Assembly: GCA_937949945.1 (NCBI GenBank) | Contig: CALFEQ010000054.1 | Location: forward strand, 1-64,000 | Direction: 5' to 3' | Length of the DNA stretch: 64,000 nucleotides | DNA from: an uncultured Myxococcales bacterium | GTDB taxonomy: Bacteria > Myxococcota_A > Polyangia > Polyangiales > Polyangiaceae | In this document: positions 62,784 to 64,000 of the stretch, piece after piece | How positions within the stretch are numbered: position 1 is the first letter of the stretch | Layout of the letters: each line of letters begins with the position of its first letter | Made by a program: the position numbers and the translations under genes | Notes under the pieces: generated by a model | Database searches by the model: none | Seen by the model: the letters and a program-made list of their open reading frames with translations, nothing else | Told to the model about the DNA's origin: nothing

Positions 62784-63366
62784 AGATCAGCTCGGCGCAG
62801 GCCCGCCACTCGGGATCGTCGCCGGCGTAGCACGCGTAACCGTGCACGAGGGGCAGGGCCGGGGTGGGGATGTCGTCGAGGAGCTGGACGAGCTCTGCCG
62901 GCGTGAGGGGGATCCCGGCCTTCTCCATGAGCTGACCGAGCGAGTCGCGCTTCCCCTGGCGCGTGCTCGGGAGCAGCCGCGAAGGATCGATGCGGAGTCC
63001 GGTGACGCTCCCGAGCAAGCGGAGCCGCGCCTTCTCGCGCTCGGGCAGGCGGCCGAGTCGTCGTACGGCCGAGGAGGCTGCGACGAGCACCAAGCTCACG
63101 AGCCAAGTCGGAAGCGGGACGCGCCCGGCGGCGAAGAGCTGGGCGGTCGGCAAGGCAATCGCCACAATCGGGAGCCACACCTGCGCGCAGCCGACGGCCA
63201 CGCTCAGCCAATGCGGTCGGATGCGGAGACCGCCGCGTTTCTTCGTCGGCGCGTCGGGCTTGCTCGAACGATTGGGTGCAAAGTACAAGCACTCGACGGG
63301 GACGCCCGCGACGAAGCGGGTCGCGATGTAATGACCGTCCACCTCGCCGACGCGGCCGAGGATCAT
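62755..63366 (-). CDS. Hypothetical membrane protein
   Basis: A 203-residue protein with an N-terminal soluble part (GRVGEVDGHYIATRFVAGVPVECLYF), a hydrophobic region of one or two helices (about 78-125), and a C-terminal domain. No family was recognised. It is coupled to the preceding DUF2277 gene by an ATGA overlap. Confidence 0.68.
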   Translation of the reverse strand: MILGRVGEVDGHYIATRFVAGVPVECLYFAPNRSSKPDAPTKKRGGLRIRPHWLSVAVGCAQVWLPIVAIALPTAQLFAAGRVPLPTWLVSLVLVAASSAVRRLGRLPEREKARLRLLGSVTGLRIDPSRLLPSTRQGKRDSLGQLMEKAGIPLTPAELVQLLDDIPTPALPLVHGYACYAGDDPEWRACAELIFTRYEQLEV

Positions 63367-63695
63367 CGCGCGACAGCGCCCTTCGATCGCTTCGCCGCTC
63401 GCGACGAGCGCGCCTCCCTCTCGATCCTGGCGGCGCGCGCCTGCCACCGGGCGCGTGCCCGCTCGCGCTCGCCTTCACGCGTACGCGGAGCGCCCCGTTT
63501 CGGGAGCCTCTCGAGCAGCCGCGAGGTGGCCTTCGTGATCGCCTCGACGGCCCGATCCATCTCCGCGGCGATCTCGGCCTTCGCGGGTCTGCGCATCCCG
63601 CTCACCTTCCGGACGTACTGCTCGGCGGCGGCACGGATCTCCTCGGGCGTGGTCGGCGGCTCGAAGTGATGGAGGACCCGGATGTTGCGGCACAT
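63363..63695 (-). CDS. DUF2277 family protein
   Basis: A 110-residue protein of the DUF2277 family. The start MCRNIRVLHHFEPPTTPEEIRAAAEQYVRKVSG is diagnostic (quoted here as MCRNIRVLHHFEPPTTPEEI). A basic, Arg-rich tail follows. Function unknown. The ATG at 63695 is chosen because the family begins at this methionine. Confidence 0.88.
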   Translation of the reverse strand: MCRNIRVLHHFEPPTTPEEIRAAAEQYVRKVSGMRRPAKAEIAAEMDRAVEAITKATSRLLERLPKRGAPRTREGERERARARWQARAARIEREARSSRAAKRSKGAVAR

Positions 63696-63831
63696 GCTCG
63701 ATGAAAACGCGTACGAGGGGGCCTCCCGTATGTCAACAGCCCGTCGGGCCGCGTCCGCGTCCGCCGAGCCGGGGCCGACGATCGAGTTTCTGCGCCGTGA
63801 CGCCGTCGGTGGCGGTACTGTCGTCGTGACG

Positions 63832-64000
63832 ATGAAGCGGAAGCCGAAGCTCACGAAACGTCAGCGCAAGGCGCTCGCCCCTCCTCGCCCCGTGGTGAAC
63901 CAGCCGCAGCACATCCACTGCATCGCGTGCGGCAGACACATCGAAGAGTCCGACTTCGAGGCGCCCGCGACCGCCACGGTCATCACGTGCGCGCACGGCT
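63832..64000 (+). CDS. Small zinc-ribbon-like protein, cut by window end
   Basis: At least 56 residues, beginning with a basic stretch (MKRKPKLTKRQRKALAPP) followed by HIHCIACGRHIEESDFE and ITCAHG, with a CxxC and a further Cys-x-His pair. It looks like a small zinc-ribbon protein that is seen in myxobacteria; the end lies beyond the window. It is divergent from the DUF2277 gene. Confidence 0.65.
   Translation, partial: MKRKPKLTKRQRKALAPPRPVVNQPQHIHCIACGRHIEESDFEAPATATVITCAHG

Overview
The window is very GC-rich with strong G/C third-position bias, so most long open frames are shadows. It looks like chromosomal DNA of a myxobacterium (Myxococcota, most likely of the Polyangia type). Supporting this are several Hanks-type Ser/Thr kinases with proline/alanine-rich tails, TPR-PEGA proteins, many Cys-rich or Ser/Gly-rich lipoproteins, a matrixin-like protease with a MYXO-CTERM-like tail, a LolC-type permease with an extra membrane domain, and a 1,706-residue TPR protein. 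The taxonomic placement is inference; no rRNA or tRNA gene was seen. I found no insertion sequence, prophage or CRISPR array.

Layout. 0-6.5 kb: GH15 glucosidase, SDR oxidoreductase, HtrA protease, a membrane protein and an NhaR-like regulator. 6.6-13.4 kb: a PLC-like lipoprotein divergent from an orphan GspD secretin, a DUF378 protein, an OmpA-type lipoprotein and a kinase-like protein that lacks its activation segment. 13.5-25 kb: LolC/E-type permease, LysS, two paralogous Cys-rich lipoproteins, a large ATPase regulator, endonuclease I and proline iminopeptidase. 25-31 kb: TldD (with a Tat signal) and TldE, a small acidic protein, an alpha/beta hydrolase and class I fumarase. 31-39.4 kb: three active-looking kinases, two of them in duplicated kinase then TPR-PEGA operons. 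39.5-43.6 kb: an uncharacterised helical protein, an NtrC-type regulator, a GNAT-like protein and a VTT/DedA protein.

43.9-54.1 kb is the most notable region: a gas vesicle cluster. It encodes a GvpJ-like protein, GvpA, a histidine kinase and receiver pair, GvpL, GvpG, a tandem ArsA/Get3-like ATPase, a second GvpF/L, a GvpM/S-like protein, a third GvpF/L and GvpK. Several genes overlap by 1-4 bases, so the cluster probably has two or three translationally coupled blocks. No GvpN AAA+ ATPase or GvpO is present. The double ArsA ATPase, unusual basic N-terminal tails and the embedded two-component pair make this the best candidate for an undescribed variant system. 54.1-64 kb: a Ser/Gly-rich lipoprotein, the giant TPR protein, an ArsC/Spx-like protein, the matrixin-like protease and small conserved proteins.

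Three dispersed repeat families occur. Each has one copy elsewhere in the window (2.9-3.1, 12.4 and 25.0 kb) and one copy beside gvpG (48.6-49.4 kb). One forms a 13-bp-stem hairpin 19-51 bp upstream of start codons. Several dyad-symmetric candidate operators lie in the gene starts at 8.5, 11.5, 23.8, 42.8 and 43.6-43.8 kb.
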